DNA of 64,000 nt from Kappaphycus alvarezii (GCA_002205965.3 NADL03000525.1:62001-126000), one strand, 5' to 3'; shown: positions 45,975 through 57,909, counted from the first letter of the stretch. A program made the numbers and translations. The notes: generated by a model from the letters alone, not told the origin.

Positions 45975-46855
45975 CTGAAGCCGATAGGGAGGTGTGGTAA
46001 GATGCAGAAGGCCGATGAAAGGGCGACTAGCGCCGCCTAGGGGAGATCTGTGTTTTCGCATTGGTCGAGGTGTTAACTTTGTCTAACTGTGGCATGGTCG
46101 TCAGGCGTATGACTAATGGGATTCGTAGAGGGGATGGATTGTTCTCAGGAAGGTTTTCATGGCGATACTGAGAACATGAAGCATGGTTGAGCTGTAGCGA
46201 AAAGAATGAGACGGTGATGGATTGGTTGGAGGATCTCTACGGGTTTTCTTGCAGATGAGGAGTTTCCATAAAACTTTTTTTGACTACTTACTGGATTGAT
46301 TAAGTTAATTAAAATGCACGACTAGAGACAACTTTTGTCAGAAAATTGCGACTTTGTGTAGTGATTTATTTCGACTGACGGGTACGGTAGACCGAGAAGC
46401 GAGGCCAATTCGGAGGGGGTTTTCGACAGATTGAGGTGGCCCGACGGTTGAGGGAATGGGTTGAGGGTTGGATGCTGTGATGGTGGCAGGATTGAACTTT
46501 GTTCTGCTTGAGACGCACAGGCACTGTAAAGTGGAAGGAGTGGGAGCATGACATGCGTGGAAAAGAGATCGATAGTGAAAATAATTTAGTGAGGGGTGGA
46601 AAGGTGGCGCTATACTGCACAGTACATTTTAAACAAATGTAATGATGGACGGTTCCAGCGGCCGTCGGACGTTGAGGTCACCGGTGCGGAAAACGTGCAT
46701 GTGAATTCTCTGAATTACTGTGCAGTATTACATTACTGTAAGGAGGGATGAAGCTCTAATGTACACAATGCACAGCCAACCGTACCTCACATGAAAATTA
46801 CAGTACGATAACGACATTGGAACCTAACGTCATACTGTACACTGCGCAAAGTACG

Positions 46856-46894
46856 GTACTGTACTGTACAATACAAGACAGGACAGTACAGTAC
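46856..46894. repeat. AGTAC-type hairpin
   Basis: Arm GTACTGTACTGT (46856-46867) pairs exactly with ACAGTACAGTAC (46883-46894) around a 15-nt loop. The right arm extends into further AGTAC units. Confidence 0.9.
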
Positions 46895-47074
46895 AGTACA
46901 ATGGACACGTGCGCATTCCAATAATCTTGCGACATCGTTTCTGGGGCAACAATCGAGTTGATCGCGCCTGCAGACAAGACCATTGGAGTACCAAAGGTGG
47001 TACAGTACAGTACTGCACTTTAGCAAGGAGGCTCTTTACATCATACAATTGCGAGAAATAAAAAATAGATACAC

Positions 47075-47095
47075 AAAAAAAAAAAAAAAAAAAAA
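47075..47095 (+). repeat. A21 homopolymer
   Basis: 21 consecutive A preceded by AAATAAAAAATAGATACAC. It may be a retroposed transcript tail or simple slippage; no parent transcript or target duplication was found. Confidence 0.7.
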
Positions 47096-47310
47096 GTCAA
47101 CAACCCCCTCCCTTCACCCCTATTTTAAACCGTATGTGTTTTCCTACCATCCTCACTTTCATCCAATTTCGCTCCCACTTTAAACAAAAAAAATTAACGA
47201 AACTTCCCTCTACAATCCTATCCGCACGATCAATCCCAACAATACCTCTTCTGCCTTCGTGTTCATCCTCGCTGCAAATGACGTGAACTCGAGTCCCTCC
47301 GTTCTTGATT

Positions 47311-48876
47311 TTACCCTCCGCCCCTCCGCCACCGCGGGCTGTTAACCCTTACAACTCGCTTCTCACACCTCACCTCCTCACAATACCTCCCCATCCTCAT
47401 TACCCTCCCATTCCAAATCACCATGTGTCCACTTGTTGCGCAGCTCCTCCTTCCATCACACAATACATTCGCCTTTACATCCCTCTCAAACACCAATTCG
47501 CTCCCATCCCACCCTCCAACAACTCCACATCAATACAAAACCCCTCACTCTCCACCGTCGCCTCCATAGACTCCTCACTCTCCACCGTCGCCTCCATAGA
47601 CTCCACCTCCATTGACGCCTCCACCTTTTCCGTCAAATCCTTCAACCTACTCGCCAAATCCGTCGACACACATACATAACGCGCCGCCTCATTGGGCCCT
47701 CCAAAACATCCCTCCCCTCCCCACAATCCGTGCCCCCTCACATCTACGCACCCCCTCCAAATACTGGCACGTACACGGCACCCCCGTCTCGCTCATACAA
47801 AGCGTCTCGGGGTCCTGAAAACATCGCCGTGGCATTCGACACTCCACATCCGTCTGGCATTCATCAAACGCCACACCACTCCCTGCCGGTCGCGGCCTTT
47901 CCGACGACAGAGGCCCATCCCGCACAGCCGTAATGTTCCCCTCTGCTCGAACCACCGTCTCCGACACACACATTGGCAGTCTGATAAACGACCCCTGTGC
48001 GCACAATTCCCCGCGACGACACCTCGTCTCGCATCCTTGGGGCCCTTCGGGGGAAAGCAACGACACACGGATCCCAGCACGCACTGCATCTCGCCGTCAA
48101 CCATGCAAACATAGCCCGCTGCGCAGGCCGCATCGTCGTGGCACAGGTCGTATGAAAGGCCGGATGGAGTGGGGCTACTGCTGGGGAACTTTGAGGTTGG
48201 AGCATGGCAACTGCAGCGACAAGTTGTGCGTCGATGCAAAAGGGGTTGTCAAAACTGGTCGAGGTGGCACAGATTTCACCGGATGGGCATTCATCGGAGG
48301 TGAGGCAAAGGCGGACGTGATTGGAGGCAGGGAGGCAGTGACATGGGGAGACGGACAGGTTGGGGAACGACCGTCTGTGCATTGAAGGGAGGCGATGCAT
48401 TGGGATGAATTGGTGCATGGGTAGTAGGTGTGACCTTGGCGAAGAGAGGTGTAGGTTGGAAGGGATGTGGCGGTTAGAAAGGGGCGAGGAGAAGGACTGG
48501 GATGAGGGGAGAGAAGAGCATAGGGAGGAGGGGGAGCGGAGCCGGAGTGATGAGGAAAATTACAGAGGTGAATGAAGTAAAGAAAATAGGGGGATTCAAT
48601 TTGACGGAAGGGGATGAGGTAATGAAACCGGGGTGGAAGGCGAGAGAAGATCAAATAAATGTCGACGGGGGGGGCTGGAAGAGGAGAGAAGGCTTTGAAG
48701 GAGGAGCGCGGTGAAAGGTGCGGACGGACAGAGGGTTGGAAAGGTGAGGAAATCGGTGGGAAAACAGCACCCGTCAAGGCACTTTGTGTGTTTGGACCAA
48801 ATGCAGACGACATGTCCAAATTATATGGGGCACATACTGATATTGATATTTTACCGTACTGTATTGTACTGTACAC
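47311..48876 (-). pseudogene. Cysteine-rich repeat protein gene, frame-broken
   Basis: Reading leftward, a low-complexity Pro/Ser part (about 48430-48870) leads into four or five cysteine modules of the pattern C-x5-C-x3-5-C: CTNSSQCIASLQC (about 48370-48410), CLTSDECPSGEIC (about 48265-48305), CHDDAACAAGYVC (about 48100-48145), CETRCRRGELC (about 48000-48035), and CQTDVECRMPRRC (about 47820-47860), often followed by a CxC pair. Each lies in a different frame or needs a shift of one or two bases near the link to the next, e.g. at a C run near 48052. An acidic, coiled-coil-like end with two 10-residue repeats follows (about 47540-47650). The modules look like disulfide-rich extracellular domains. 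So either it is a decayed gene or the consensus has several indels. No signal peptide could be fixed. Confidence 0.5.
47544..47603. repeat. Two perfect 30-bp tandem units
   Basis: The unit at 47544-47573 is repeated directly at 47574-47603. On the - strand it would encode a ten-residue repeat containing MEATVESE, in phase with the reading frame, so it is compatible with a coding repeat at the end of the cysteine-rich gene. Confidence 0.85.
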
Positions 48877-49354
48877 CTATGGCATGGAACGGTACCAGTC
48901 AATCCTTTTTCCACACCATCGCTGTTTTAGGGCAAAAATTACAGAAAGCCCCGGCCATCACAAGAAATGTCTCAATCCTGATTGGTGCAAGTCAACTGGC
49001 TTTGTGCCAGTTACGTACCGCTAATACCATATGCCAAGGGTGCACTGTACAATACTGTATGCACAGTTCAGGATGCTTTACACAGTGCTGTTGGCTGCCC
49101 ACATTCCAGCGTCTCTACGGCATGGTACTGTACGTCACCACCGCACTTTCGCACAGTACAGTAATGTAGAGTGTACAGAATTCTTTATTCGTCTTTTATC
49201 ATTGGTGTACAGTCCAAATGTGCAACGTTGCAAAGTACTTAAAATTAAGTTGGAATTGGGTGACTAAGCTCTGCGTGTTGCGGTGCGCGACAAATTACGG
49301 ATGCTGCACATGTTGACCAGATTGAGTAGCTAAGCTTCTGATACAGGCGAGTCT
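48877..49354. other. Non-coding stretch
   Basis: It contains several AGTAC-type motifs (about 48853-48875, 49045-49062, 49122-49167). No coding trace. It ends at the 3' side of the first non-LTR element. Confidence 0.5.
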
Positions 49355-51543
49355 TCACTCCCCAGTCGAGCATCCGCTACGAGACGCTACTGCTGCCGCG
49401 TATGTCTCTATAACCTTGGATGTTTCTAAAGAGGGTGTTCCTAACGAGTCGAAGGCTAGTGGTACAAAATCCCATCCTAGCCTTGATCGTCCCGGCATTG
49501 CCTCGCCTGGAATCGCTGCCACTTTCGTAGCTAAGTCTCTCTTCTTCCGCTTTCCTGCTGCGTTTGCAACAGCTCGCGCTTCTCGTGCTGCCATTGACTT
49601 ATAGCTCTCTTGGAACGGGGATGATACAGTCACGTCATACGCCACTGGGAGAGGGGACTGGGTGTTTGTTGCATCAGACCTTGGGTACACCAGAATGTCC
49701 GCGGGTCGCGCGTTCAGTCCAGGAAGTAGGTACTTCACTTCGTATTGAACGCTGACTCCTGCTGCCTTGAACAGCTCTCGGCCAAGTACCTTTACCACCG
49801 CTGTGTGACGATTGGTCCATCCGAGACCTTTGTTGCATAAGTCTGCTGCATGGTCTCCTAGAGCGTCCATGGGCCTGTGGCACTCCGCGCACCGCAGCGG
49901 AGCAGTGTCATCAAATACGGGCACTCCCAGATGGCGACGGAGCATTACTGTCCACATCTCGTCGTACGTTCGGTTGACCGCAGACGGATGCGCAGTCAGG
50001 AACGCTGCTGCAGTCGTCCCCATGTATGCTTGGCGGCGAATCCTTCGCCGAATATCTTCTTCCGAGTGCGTTGCGGGGTTGGGGAATCTCGCCCATTCAT
50101 CATCCTTCCAGAAGGACTTTGCTGCCGACTCGCACCAGGCTCGATATAGAACGTTGTGTGGATTATCGGGCTTGGCAGCAAGGCTGGCCGCTGTCAGTGC
50201 TTCTGGAAGACTGCCTTGTTCGTTCGGAAAGGATGCTTGGAGTTGTCGTACAAAGTCCCGAAGGTGTCCATCCGCTTCCGCGTACCTATACTCACGGTGT
50301 TCTAACGCATCGGGCTCGTCAGGGCATCGCAGTTGCTCGGCTTCAATAATGCTGCCGCATACGCTGCGATATTGAGCGTCGCAACAGGTGTGAAGCCATG
50401 GCCGCCATATCGCAGAGGTAAGGATACCTGCTGTCGAACTGCACCGGTCATCGGCACATTATTGGAGCGCGAGTAGAATTCCAACTGTTCTTCATCAAAT
50501 CTCATTGCAATGGCAGTGGACACATCCGGCGGCGTTAGCTTCATCTCATGTTGAAGCTTGCATGCCGAGGCACATACTCGGTGAAGATGAAACCGAGTAC
50601 GAGCGTCTCCGATACCGTCGATCAGCGATAAAGTGTTCTTACAGCCGCTGATTTTCTTAGTGAGAAAGTTTTCCATGAATTGGGCGTTCCAATCGGGGCG
50701 CCGAGGAGGTCGATGCCTTCAGTGGAAAAGTTATCTGTAGGAAGCGGTGCAATAGTGGCGATGTACGGTTGCAGGCTGGCGCGGCCAGAAGAGACGTGTT
50801 TTCGCCGGGTTCAAATGCAATCCGTGATCGGGTCCCCTGACACTGAGGATCTGGATTGCTTTGTCGAGCTCCGTATGAGTGCCTATGAGGGTGCAGTCAT
50901 CGGCATACCATCTGTGTAGACTGAGCTGAGTTCGCCCCGCAATTTCTGTTGCTAATGGATGCACTACAAGGGAGAACATGAGCATACTTGCCGGGTCCCC
51001 TTGTTGCATCCCTTCTTGGCTAGGGATGTCTTGTGCAGACGCCACAGGCAGAATTAGCGAAGGCTTGTTGCGAGCGTACACCATGTTCAGAAAACGACAT
51101 AGCGATGGTACCTTGGTCGGCAGCAAGTTTATCATGCGCTGTCTGGAGAACCGATTGAAGGCATTATGTGCATCCACGGACACTAGTGCGTACTCTTCCT
51201 TGTTGCCCTGGCACTGTACCAATCTCCGTGCATCGTGCACAATGGAATCGAGTCCGCAGGGCACGCCATTGGCCACCTGCAGGGGTGTAAGATATTCTCT
51301 CGTGTCTTCCAGTGCTTGTGGTAGAAGCACCTTTGTTACAAGTTTCCTCAGGGCCGTCCCAATGGCAATGGGGCGAATCTTATCTGGCCGAGGTTGGATG
51401 GGCAGCAGCGTCGCAGAGGAGATCAAAGGAATTGTGTCGTCTGGAAGGTCCCCATGGGCTAATCTCGTCACTACAGCAGTTAGCACCGAGATGCCTGTCA
51501 CTCCTGCTTCGGGACTCACAATGCGGTGTGCTGTGTCGCTTCA
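49355..51543 (-). pseudogene. Non-LTR retrotransposon copy 1: RT plus restriction-like nuclease
   Basis: RT starts near VSPEAGVTGISVLTAV (about 51520) and reads KIRPIAIGTALRKLV, VSVDAHNAFNRFSRQR (palm Asp), EGMQQGDPASMLMFSLVV and WYADD (YADD at 50896-50907), to about 50731. A second piece (50302-50676) holds the thumb-like LPLRYGGHGFTPV block. The last piece (49355-50023) has a zinc finger CAECHRPM...GDHAADLC (C-x2-C-x9-H-x4-C), then RPADILVYP and YDVTVSSPFQ, the PD-(D/E)xK-like pattern of the nuclease at the C-terminus of R2-type elements. That nuclease would nick the target and RT would prime from it. Frame breaks at about 50720 and 50100 and a missing 5' part make it inactive. Confidence 0.8.
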
Positions 51544-51559
51544 GTTGTTGATCGGCATT

Positions 51560-54107
51560 TCACGCCGTGTTTCACTTTCTAGAATTCGCTCCCAAATTCA
51601 CCCGTCGCCGTCACATCCCATCGCCCGCTCCCGAGGAACTCCTCCCACCACCCCACAACTCACGGAAGCCGCTGTTGCACAGGCCGCGCGCCGCATCCCG
51701 CGGGATATCACAGCGGGTCCCGACCGGACGCCCTCGAGGTGGTTCCACCTGCTTGCTAACACCTCTCTTAGCCCCGAGGCTGGCGTCACTGGCATCAGAG
51801 TTTTGACGAAGCTGGTCAATCGCATAGCAAAGGGAGACCTCTCCGATTCGGTTCTTCCCCTGCTGTCCGCAGTGAACCTCCTCCCCCTGCAGCCCAAGCC
51901 TGGGAAGATCCGTCCCATCGCGGTCCGCTCTGTCCTCCGACGCCTGGTCACGAAAACGCTGCTCTCGTCGGCTATTGATGACTCCCGTGCATTTTTGGCT
52001 CCCTTCAAACTGCAAATGGCATCAAGGCCGGCAATGATGCTATCGTCCATGACGTGTGCACCATGCTGCGAAGGGTGTCATCGGACCCAAACGTTGCCAC
52101 CGTCCTCATCGATGCCGAAACGCATTCAACTGCGTTGATCGGCAAGCAATGCTGGACATGCTGCCATCCCGTGCCCCCTCACTTGCCCGATTTGCAAACA
52201 TGGTGCATGGTCGCTCCTGACCACCGCTAATCGTCCCAAATCGGGACCAGACGATTCTTTCCAGCGCTCAGGGAACCCAGCAAGGGGACCCTGCGAGTAT
52301 GCTGCTTTTTCGTTGACGATACAACCGCTCATCCGGCGGGTCGCCGATGAGGAGGGTATCATTTTGAATCAGTGGTATGCTGACGACGGTACAATAATTG
52401 GGTCACTCGATAGTCTACGGCGAGCACTACGGTCCCTCGCGCCCTACGGCCCGTCTTATGGTCTGTTTATTAACCTCCATGAGACCCGCATCTCCTGGCC
52501 GCACACTTCGCCAGTTGACTGCGCTGCTTTCCTGGCGAGTTTCCCTTGCAGAATGCGCCGGCGACAGTTTTGAGCTCCGCGGGGCCCCGTTGGGTAACGC
52601 TGCCTTCACGAAGACATTCCTAGGCAGCAAGGTAGAGGGATGCCGTAGCACCCTTGCGTTGCTGGAAGGGTCCGAGACCCCAGGGCCCGCTTCCACAGGC
52701 ATCGCCTGTAAGACTCCGCATGCCGAGTGCTTCACGCGTCTCGGCTTGCTGACCCTCAGCACGCCGCGAAGCCTGCAGCGGAGTTTGACTGCCTGCAGCG
52801 ATCCGCCAACGGCGCGCTGCAGAACGTCCCCCTCACCGACGACGCCTGGGAACAAGCATGTCTCCCCCTCCATATTGGGGGGCACGGGTTTTCCAGAATT
52901 GGTCCCACACTGCTCGCGGCTGTCGCCGCCAGCATTCTGGGCGCTGCCCTCACCCGCTTACGCACAGCCGACTACGCAACACCCCGCTCCGTTGCCGTAC
53001 TCGGGAAACAGGCACGTGGTGATCGATACTTCCTGGTCAACCAGGCACGCCGGCTCCTGCGCAATTTCGTCCGCCAGATCCAAGGGGATCCGTTTGCCAC
53101 CGACCTAGGCGTCTTTGACCTCGCCTCCCTTGCTGCCATGCCCGTCAACCTGCAATCTCATCTAAATCGGGCACAGCAAGAGGCCAGGGCCAAGGAGTTT
53201 TGGGAGGACGACTTATGGAAGAGGGTGCCTCGTCCCAGCTGCCACTCCGAGATGTCCACACGTCGCCGGATCCGAGGCTTGGCCTTCCGTAACACCGGTG
53301 CTGCGGCGTTCCTATATGCCCATCCAACCACTGCGACGAAGGTGCCATCGGAGCACTGGAGCATCATGCTGCGCAGGCACCTCGGTCTCCCAGTCTACAC
53401 AGACTCGGTGCCATTGAAATGCCACCACTGCCAGCAGGACATGGATGTCCACGGTGATCATTCCGCCGACCGCTGTGTCTCAGAATTTGGACGCATTCAC
53501 CGCCACAACTCCGTTCGCAACGTGTTCGCGTGGCACGTCTTCCGCGCCGCCGGCCTTGGCTACGAGTGTGAAGTTGGGAATCTCCTCCCCGTACGGACTA
53601 CAGGCCCGCTGACATTCTCCACAAGAGCCAGCGCATGTGGCTCAGTGGTTAACGTTTTCAACACAAACCCCCGTGACAATGAAGCTGGCTTACCATACCG
53701 ACCCATCGCATGCGACGTCGCCGTGACGTCCCCTTTCAAGCAGTCCTCAATCACCAAAGCGACGCAAGTCGCGGTGGGGCTGCCGCCCTCACTCACCAAC
53801 GCAAGGTCCAGGACCTACAGCACAAGCTGTCATGGCGCCTGGTGCCCCCTCCCTGCCCTCCCGCGACCCAGGTTTCCGATTCCAGCCTCTGGTTTTCGAC
53901 TCTCTCGGTGCCCCTTCTCCGGAGACCGCATTATTCATCGAAGAGTTTGTACCACGTGTAGCCAGGAAATGCCACACCTCGGACGCTACGATTCGCACAC
54001 GCATCTACCAGCGTATTAGTTGCACTTTGTGGTCTTCAGTGGCTATGGCCATCATATCGCGCGCCCCACTGCACGTTACCGATGTGGTCCATCCAGTTAG
54101 TTCTTAA
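51560..54107 (+). pseudogene. Non-LTR retrotransposon copy 2: RT plus restriction-like nuclease
   Basis: Head-to-head with copy 1 and of a related but distinct subfamily (LSPEAGVTGIRVLTKLVNRI against VSPEAGVTGISVLTAVVTRL). Blocks: RDITAGPDRTPSRWF, KIRPIAVRSVLRRLV, then a frameshift near 52010 before VLIDAETHSTA (palm Asp), GTQQGDPASML and WYADDG (YADD at 52376-52387). From 52727 to about 53800 one frame holds LPLHIGGHGFSRIGP and the zinc finger CHHCQQDM...GDHSADRC. The nuclease RPADILHKS lies in a different frame (about 53603-53630) from the next motif CDVAVTSPF (about 53710-53736). The end (to 54107) is again shifted. GC-rich, unlike most of the window. At least four frame breaks, so dead. 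Confidence 0.8.
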
Positions 54108-54164
54108 CTGAATAGTCGGTCAGTCGGTGTACACTAAAGACAAGTAATGAGTATAGATCCTTTC

Positions 54165-55893
54165 TCGCCCTACGCCCCACACCGCTCACGTCCGCATTCA
54201 GGCTGATGTTCGAAACGCCTCTTAACTTCATCGAGCGTTCCGAAATTCTTTCTCTGGCCATCCGCCGAATCCCTGCAGCCGCACGTGGGGTCTACTTCCT
54301 CTATGGGGCTCCTTTCCGCCTTGCCTTCGGCCGTCACCTCATATGGAGTCGAACTAGCGCGCAACAAGGCGACCCCCTCGGCATGTTGCTCTTCGCTATG
54401 GCCCTTCACGTCCTTGTACAAGGTTTGGCATCCAATTTTGTCTCGCCCTCCCTCTTTACACATGGAACGCGGATGGTGGGACTCCCATTGTTCCCATGCC
54501 ACACGCCCGCGCCGTTCTCCAGTGGCTGCGCCTTGATGGCCCGAACTTCGGGTTCCATATCAACCTGAAATCCTACAACACATCGGCTTGGCTGCCCCCT
54601 CTCTCGCCTCACCCCCTCCTACATGACTTGCCATGCAACGTCCTCTCTTCGGATGTTATCACGGTTCTTGGTATCCCGATTGGCACCCCGGATACATGCC
54701 CTTCCTTGGCCCTCAAAGCCCTGCAGAAGGCGGAGTCGCTCTGGAAATTCCTCTCCTCCATGAACGAACCTCCGATCTCTTACCATATTCTCCGGTTCTA
54801 TGCCTCCTCGTGTCTGGTTATGTACTTGGTCCGCTCAACCCGCCGCACATTACCTCACCTTTTTGCCAAAGCTTTTGACAAGGGGTTGCGAACGGTTTTC
54901 GAGCAAGTTCACAGAAATATGTCCGACATCGCATGGCTTCAAGCCACACTGCCTTTCCGTCATGGGGGCCTCGGCCTCACGCCATGCACTCCCATCAACC
55001 TCATCGCGTACACAGCCTCAAGCGATACAAACGTGCCCCGCATTCGACGAGATTTCTGCACACAATCCCCACGCATACGCATGTCGCCAGGCTTCAGGCC
55101 CCATCCTTCGACACCCTGACCGTGAGTTTGGACCTCCCTGCAGTATTACGACTGAAGGCACTCTTATCACGCTCCAGTCACGTCGACCACAACGCCGCCC
55201 GCTCCCTCCAAGAAGAGATCACCCATCACTTCCACCTCTCCCGCCTCTCCCTGCTACACTCGTCGGTCTCTATCGCCTCTTCCTCGCACCTTTTTACTCG
55301 TCTGGTCTCTATTGCCTGCTCCACGGCTTCTGCCCCCTCTCAACACTCCTGCTTCCTTCCACCGACCTATACACCTCGGGGGAGATATGGCGCACGATGG
55401 TCGACCATCGCTTTGGCAACCCAATATTCTGCGGCCTCAAGCGCTTTCCTACCTGCCATGAAGATAGCTAAGCTGTTTCCCCTATCCTCAACACCATGGG
55501 CCATCACGAAACAACCTGCAAAGGTGGTGTGGGTGCGCCGCCACAAGCGTCTTCGGAATAGTATATACCGCGAACTTGCAAGCTCGGCCATTTCCCTCAC
55601 CATATTTTGGAGCGGGCCTTTGCCGCGAACCTCCACAAGAGCCCAGCCGAGCAGCGCGCACTGGACCTTTTCACCCGCGACCCTTTACTCGCGCCCACCG
55701 CACAGCGACAAGTTGCGACTATTGCCAGCCCTCATTCCGCGCCATATCGCAAACAGGCTGGTGGAGGTCTTTCAGCGCTGACCAGGGCCTTTAGGCGGAA
55801 AAAGAACACTATGCGATACCGTGTCGTGCCGGAGGCATTAACCTTCTACCAACGGTATCGCCATCGATATCTATGGACAAATCGGATAAACTG
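54165..55893 (+). pseudogene. Non-LTR retrotransposon copy 3, 5'-truncated RT
   Basis: Starts inside the RT palm: HIQADVRNA (about 54190-54216), then a frame change to LNFIERSEILSLAIRRI and SAQQGDPLGMLLFAMALH (about 54355-54410). The active site reads WNADGGT (about 54462-54482) where copies 1 and 2 have WYADDG/C, so the second catalytic Asp and the Tyr are gone. Downstream blocks: FGFHINLKS, VITVLGIPIGTPDTCPSL, LPFRHGGLGLTPCTP (about 54950-54995). The C-terminal part (to about 55893) is scrambled over three frames and no zinc finger or nuclease motif is left. 5' truncation is common for this kind of element, which copies from the 3' end. Confidence 0.7.
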
Positions 55894-57655
55894 ATTGCAG
55901 TCTCTTCACCTTGCCAGCTTTATAGCTGATCGTCGACGGAAGCACCCCCTCTCTGAATTCCGGAATCTCAAGCCATGTGTCTCGGCGATTTGTCTGCAGT
56001 TCACCGCCGTCATGCCGAATCACCAAAAACTGTGCACATACCCCACCAGCTGACCTCCAAGACTGGGCTCATGCGTGATCCACCCTTAACTCTATGAAAA
56101 GGTCTCGCTCCTCCACCCTCTCTACATGAGTAATGAGTAAACCTCTCTCACATTAATCGAGACACAGAGCCCAAACGCGACAATAGCCTTCTATGATCAC
56201 AGGAGGGAAAATTGGGGTGTTTAAATGATTGAAAAATAGGTTAGTCTATATTCCAAAGCGCATCAAATAATTGGTGCAAGTGGTCGGCATGGGGGAACCA
56301 AGAAACGGAATTAATCCGGTACGAAGTCGCTAGAAGGCTTGCGTGAGACCAGCCACCAGGCAGGCCGCGTTGGACGTGGCAGCGGCCGCAGCGTGCCTTT
56401 GCATGAATATCCGCGAACCTTCCCGTATGATTCCACGGCCTTGAATGCAACGCTTCTTGCCACTTCGGTTATGACGGCGTAAGCGTCTAGATGCCAACCA
56501 TCACGGTGAACTGTACTGTGCCGGAGAATCACAAACCACAACGATCAAAGCCAGTAGATGAGGTTATCATATGATGTTCCTTGCGGTATGCAGTAATAAC
56601 AAATTACAGGTCGATACGGTTCACAATTCATTATTGTCACAATTTACATGTACAGAGTTTACGAGGCATGATATCAGAGCTATGCAGAGTACCGAAGGGA
56701 CAGACTTCTTCGACATTACATTTGTGAATCCACCTGCTCCCTCAAACACACAGGCCCGATGTTTCAACTTGTTTTTGTTTCTCAACGGCGCAAAAGCGTC
56801 GAAGTTCAGAAGGTATCAAGATTTTATTACCACGCATGCTAGGTCCTGACGTGACTGATCCAAGTACCAACATCCACTCTTTACAGGTGGCACCCAAACG
56901 CATTCGCGGTGCTGACAGAAGTGGCCATTTTCGATGCCGTTCGATTGAAACGTGTGGACGAGGGTGAATATACGTAGGATACTTTCAATGTAAATGCTCT
57001 GGTATCATCCCTGGAGTACCCTCGTACCAGGTAGGAATGGAATTAATACGTTCCCTATACCGTAGTAGGTTTTTAGTATCCTGATTGCGCTTATGAGAAC
57101 ATCTCGGCGACCAATTTCATCAACTATTTCGAGCGCGTCAACTGCTTGTAAGAAAAGTTCCATGAGTTTGACTCGCTCAACCAAATTGAAAACATCACGC
57201 AACTTCAAAAACTGTGTAAAGGAGACCATTCTGTTTGTTACTCTATCCCGATATTCCATTGGCTCTTTATCTTCGCTGTCTTCCCATTTCTGTCTTCTAT
57301 ACTCATTTTGTACTCATTCGTGTTATTAGCATCATTAATTCATCAACAAGCGAGAGTTACCTCCACTAGCTGCGAGGAAGATGGATTTTTTGCTCATACG
57401 GAGTGGCTGCACCCCTCGTTGAGTCTCTGTTGTACGTATCTGTCCCAGATTGTCAATCGACAGTCCGTTGTACCATCTAAAGCGTTGCAATTAGAAAAAT
57501 GAACCCTAAATTGTAGTCCAGGCATAAGAGGTCAAAAAAAGCGCGATACTGTAAACTATTGTAGAGCTGCGAATCGCGGCTTGAAAATCTGTCACAAGGG
57601 AGAATATATGTTACACAAGGATATTGACTCAGGGAAGGTGAATGAAAGTCAATTG
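55894..57655. other. Stretch without a supported gene
   Basis: Several short frames exist, the most protein-like being 57005-57259 (-), which reads FLKLRDVFNLVERVKLMELF and LEIVDEIGRRDVLISAIRIL, and 56571-56849 (+). Neither has a recognisable domain. They may be remnants of host or transposon genes. No RNA gene is seen. Confidence 0.35.
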
Positions 57656-57660
57656 CTGCT

Positions 57661-57893
57661 TGTTGGCATGTGGCTGTAAAGCGGAGGCAGCTTTACTGAG
57701 TTGAGGACGAGCACGTCCTCACTTGGGCAATGCGGTCCATATCGGACAGATCAAGTGCCCGCACCTCGGAGTGAGCTCCGAGGTTAAAGACAGGCTGTTG
57801 AATTGGGCGAGTGGTTCTCTTTTGATATTACTAAGTAAATGACGCAAGGAGGTCCAAGGGTGGACAATTTCCAGGCTTGCACTTTTCGTTCCA
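57661..57893 (+). repeat. 5' LTR of the second copia element
   Basis: 233 bp, beginning TGTTGGCATG and ending TTTTCGTTCCA. Alignable throughout with 62337-62568. Confidence 0.92.
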
Positions 57894-57909
57894 TGGTAGC
57901 ATCGCGCAG
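57894..57909 (+). promoter_or_regulatory. Primer-binding site of the second copia element
   Basis: TGGTAGCATCGCGCAG directly follows the LTR. TGGTAGC pairs with a tRNA ending GCUACCA, the end found on initiator methionine tRNA of many eukaryotes, the usual primer for this superfamily. Confidence 0.65.

Larger units (their letters stand above)
45975..47310. other. Non-coding stretch with AGTAC hairpins and an A21 tract
   Basis: There are clustered AGTAC motifs at about 46615, 46800, 46856-46894 and 47003, then an A21 run at 47075-47095. No coding region is supported. The first 200 bp are probably the 3' UTR of the small gene. Confidence 0.45.

Noticed and set aside
47075-47095. A21 as tail of a processed pseudogene
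   Set aside because: No recognisable transcript body and no flanking target duplication; listed only as a homopolymer.
47305-47679. Pro/Ser-rich + strand open frame
   Set aside because: Low complexity, opposite to the acidic end of the cysteine-rich gene; the - strand reading explains the 30-bp repeats better.
50978-51540. First part of a long + strand open frame over copy 1 of the non-LTR element
   Set aside because: It is antisense to the RT of copy 1; only the part after about 51560 shows RT motifs on the + strand.
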